A stretch of DNA of 64,000 bases, taken from contig JALGQZ010000004.1 of assembly GCA_023105745.1 (NCBI GenBank), positions 11,310,451 through 11,374,450 on the forward strand, given 5' to 3'. Below the pieces are notes generated by a model. That model had not been told where the DNA came from, searched no databases, and saw only the letters and a program-made list of their open reading frames with translations. Of the stretch, positions 62,133 to 64,000 are shown piece by piece (positions within the stretch are counted from its first letter, which is position 1; each line of letters begins with the position of its first letter). The stretch is from Austropuccinia psidii. Lineage: Eukaryota; Basidiomycota; Pucciniomycetes; Pucciniales; Sphaerophragmiaceae. The position numbers were made by a program, and so were the translations under genes.

Positions 62133-62230
62133 ATATGTCTATAAATGTGCTTTAAATTACTTGATCTGAGTAATGTGAAGAGGTTGGACAGTGGACATTA
62201 CCCCCTTTGGGGCCTTATTCTTTTATCACT

Positions 62231-62255
62231 AATAAAATTGTAGTACAATTTTATT
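62231..62255 (+). other. Hairpin upstream of the polypurine tract (element C)
   Basis: AATAAAATTGT and ACAATTTTATT pair perfectly (11 bp) around a 3-base loop, directly followed by a T tract and the polypurine tract. Confidence 0.75.
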
Positions 62256-62259
62256 TTTT

Positions 62260-62271
62260 GGTGGGAGGGAA
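62260..62271 (+). other. Polypurine tract of element C
   Basis: ggtgggagggaa directly precedes the 3' LTR. Confidence 0.78.
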
Positions 62272-62976
62272 TGTGAGCCTTGAGGTATATTTTACATACC
62301 CAAATAGGCCACAATTATCTTAAAAAGAAATTTTCAATTATGCATAACTCATAAGTCATGCATATATCCAAAATTCATCATTTTCAATTTCAGAAAAGAT
62401 GAATAACTTTTTATTGAGTAAGTAAATCCATGGATTTAAGGCCAGATTTGGAGTCTACACAAAAATTCACCTATGGTAGCTCCATAGAGTGAATAAGCTC
62501 AATTTAAGTATTTAAGGTGGTAAAATGGAAAATACTTCAATACCACATCATTAATACCACATAAAAGATCCATGAAAATTTTTGTTTTTCTTGATTTTTA
62601 GCCAAAATAATGGGAAAGTGAGAAATCCCATGTTACATATACACTAAGAATAGTGTTATGCATGTTTTGAGCACTTAATATTATGGTATTCTTACATATA
62701 CTTTTGGTACACCCATAGTGGATATCTCACTTTAAGCTTAAATTACTATTTTGACGTAAAAATTAGGCAAGGGGGACAAAAGACATCAAAGAGAGCCAGG
62801 GTACCCAACTTCTGAGGCCTCAGAGGCGTGGATAGCTCCAGAGCATGGATCCATGGCTCATCTTGGCCCAATTGGTAAACTAAAACTCTTTGGGAACTTG
62901 GTTACCAAGTTACACCTACTGTAATCACAAGAAAAATAGCAAATAACCTGCTATTTTGACGTGCCAAGGAGGTAAT
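62272..62976 (+). repeat. 3' LTR of element C (first 705 bp)
   Basis: It starts TGTGAGCCTTGAGG and follows the 5' LTR closely until 62976, where K is inserted. The last five bases before K, gtaat, are the expected target duplication. Confidence 0.9.
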
Positions 62977-64000
62977 TGTAAGGTTTGACTATGAAACAAT
63001 AAGTAAAAATTACTAATTTATCACTTATTGTACTCTGAATGTCCTTATAAAATGAATAAATAAGATTAAAATAATAATAATAAAGAAATATTATTATTAT
63101 GGCGTAAAATTATTATATTATTAAATAAATATAATAATATAATTAATATTATATAAAAATATAATATTATAAATAATATATTAATATAAAATAATTAATA
63201 TATTATAAATCTCTTTATTATTGTTACCAACAAATAATAAAGGCGTAAAAAATTGTTTTTTATAAATAAAAAACAATTAATAACAATAATATTACTAATA
63301 TTAAAGTTATAAATTAATATAAATACTATTTATATTAAATAAGAATTATTATGAGTAATAATAAGAGAGAAATTATTATAATAAGATGAAATAACCTACT
63401 TTTAACACTTAAGATAATAATTTTGAGTTATTTTACGCCAAAAGAATATAATACAACCTTTTCAAATTGTATTTACAATAAAAATAAAGAGAATTTACTA
63501 AATTTCTTGATTTTACGTGGAAATGAGCTTTTTAGAGAGATTTTTAGCAAAAACAATTAAAGAATTGATTTAATCACGTAAAAATGGTGATTAATGACAA
63601 GATGATCTTTGGTCTTTAAGAATATAAGAGTTTTATATTTAAAGAATAAAGAAATTACCTTTTATTTAATTGATTTAATGTTTTTGATGCGTCTGAGGGG
63701 AAAACAGAGTAAAAAGAGCTCTATTTATAGTAAATACCTCCCTCCTAGAGTCCAACAGGCTTCTAGTAGACGTGTACTGATCATATCCACTGGAATTTAT
63801 CAATATTTTAAGGTTTGAGGGTGATTACATCATGATCAAACCATATTACATCATTATTACACCATTATTTAGAGTTATCACTATAACTCTAAGTGTGATG
63901 ACATCAGAGGCTTGGCAGAACCCCAAATTTCGTGGATTTTATTAGTTTTAATCATAAACTAATAGTATTCACCAATTTTATCACTCTTAAGACTGTTAAA
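62977..64000 (-). mobile_element. K: B-family LTR inserted in the 3' LTR of element C, runs off the window
   Basis: It is the reverse complement of the B LTR, starting tgtaaggtttgactatg. The TATA box is at 63722-63729 on the minus strand. About half the LTR is present, so I cannot tell a solo LTR from a full element. Confidence 0.88.

Larger units (their letters stand above)
53905..62976 (+). mobile_element. Element C: Ty3/Gypsy retrotransposon, nearly intact, 3' end outside window
   Basis: The 5' LTR is 53905-55826. The primer site, the accessory exons, gag-pol (56424-62132), the hairpin, the polypurine tract and the start of the 3' LTR (62272-62976) follow. The 3' LTR is then interrupted by K. 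The two LTRs differ at about 8 of 705 comparable positions (about 1.1%). The only defect I see in gag-pol is one TAA. It is inserted in LTR J; the expected duplication is ATTAT. Confidence 0.92.

Noticed and set aside
1..64000. tRNA, rRNA or CRISPR features
   Set aside because: No tRNA-like T-arm with flanking acceptor, no rRNA-like block and no regularly spaced repeats were seen; the tandem repeat in A is a pol duplication.

Overview
This window looks like repeat-rich DNA of a rust fungus (Pucciniales). The base composition is strongly A+T-rich, the few introns I can place are short (64-96 nt) GT-AG introns, and almost everything is Ty3/Gypsy LTR retrotransposon. From memory, the Gag and Pol types resemble repeat families of the myrtle rust Austropuccinia psidii; that assignment is recall and has not been checked by search. 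I see no rRNA, tRNA or CRISPR array, and only one plausible non-transposon gene.

Layout, left to right. 1-8073: the 5' two thirds of a minus-strand chromovirus-like element (A), with its 5' LTR at 7339-8073. A has Gag, a -1 frameshift site, protease, RT/RNase H and the start of integrase, and 1243 bp of its pol is present three times in tandem. 8074-10253: an A+T palindrome, a more GC-rich island, an unrecognised gene with one intron (8703-9777, minus) and a relic gag fragment. 10259-20938: element B (plus), complete with 2026-bp LTRs and a TATTT target duplication, gag-pol broken. 22801-34715: element D (minus), complete with an ATAAC duplication, badly decayed, and carrying a foreign solo LTR (E) inside its 3' LTR. 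34796-38645: a truncated D-type LTR (H) and a C-like LTR (L). 38700-42485: a D-type solo LTR (F, duplication AGGTG) that contains a B-type solo LTR (G, duplication TCTAA). 42486-52136: mostly featureless A+T-rich DNA with one LTR relic (I). 52137-53904: a B-type LTR (J) interrupted by element C (plus, from 53905), whose gag-pol is open apart from one stop codon. C's 3' LTR is in turn interrupted at 62977 by another B-type LTR (K) that runs off the window.

How the genes work together. B, C and D are one lineage: Gag, protease, RT, RNase H, integrase and a chromodomain-like tail in a single reading frame, preceded by a TGG-type primer site and followed by a hairpin, a T tract and a polypurine tract. 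The most interesting point is a second protein encoded in the +1 frame over the 5' part of gag. In B, C and D a short intron spans the gag start codon, and its removal joins an upstream exon to the +1 frame. A second intron lies further on. Exon lengths are multiples of three in all three elements and the +1-frame protein is better conserved than the Gag sequence it overlaps, so it appears to be a real accessory protein made from spliced RNA. In element C this spliced frame is intact (276 codons plus stop).

Element A works differently. It has no recognisable tRNA primer site. The bases beside its LTR are instead complementary over 14 nt to a stretch of the LTR downstream of a TATA-like sequence, which points to self-priming of the Tf1/sushi kind.
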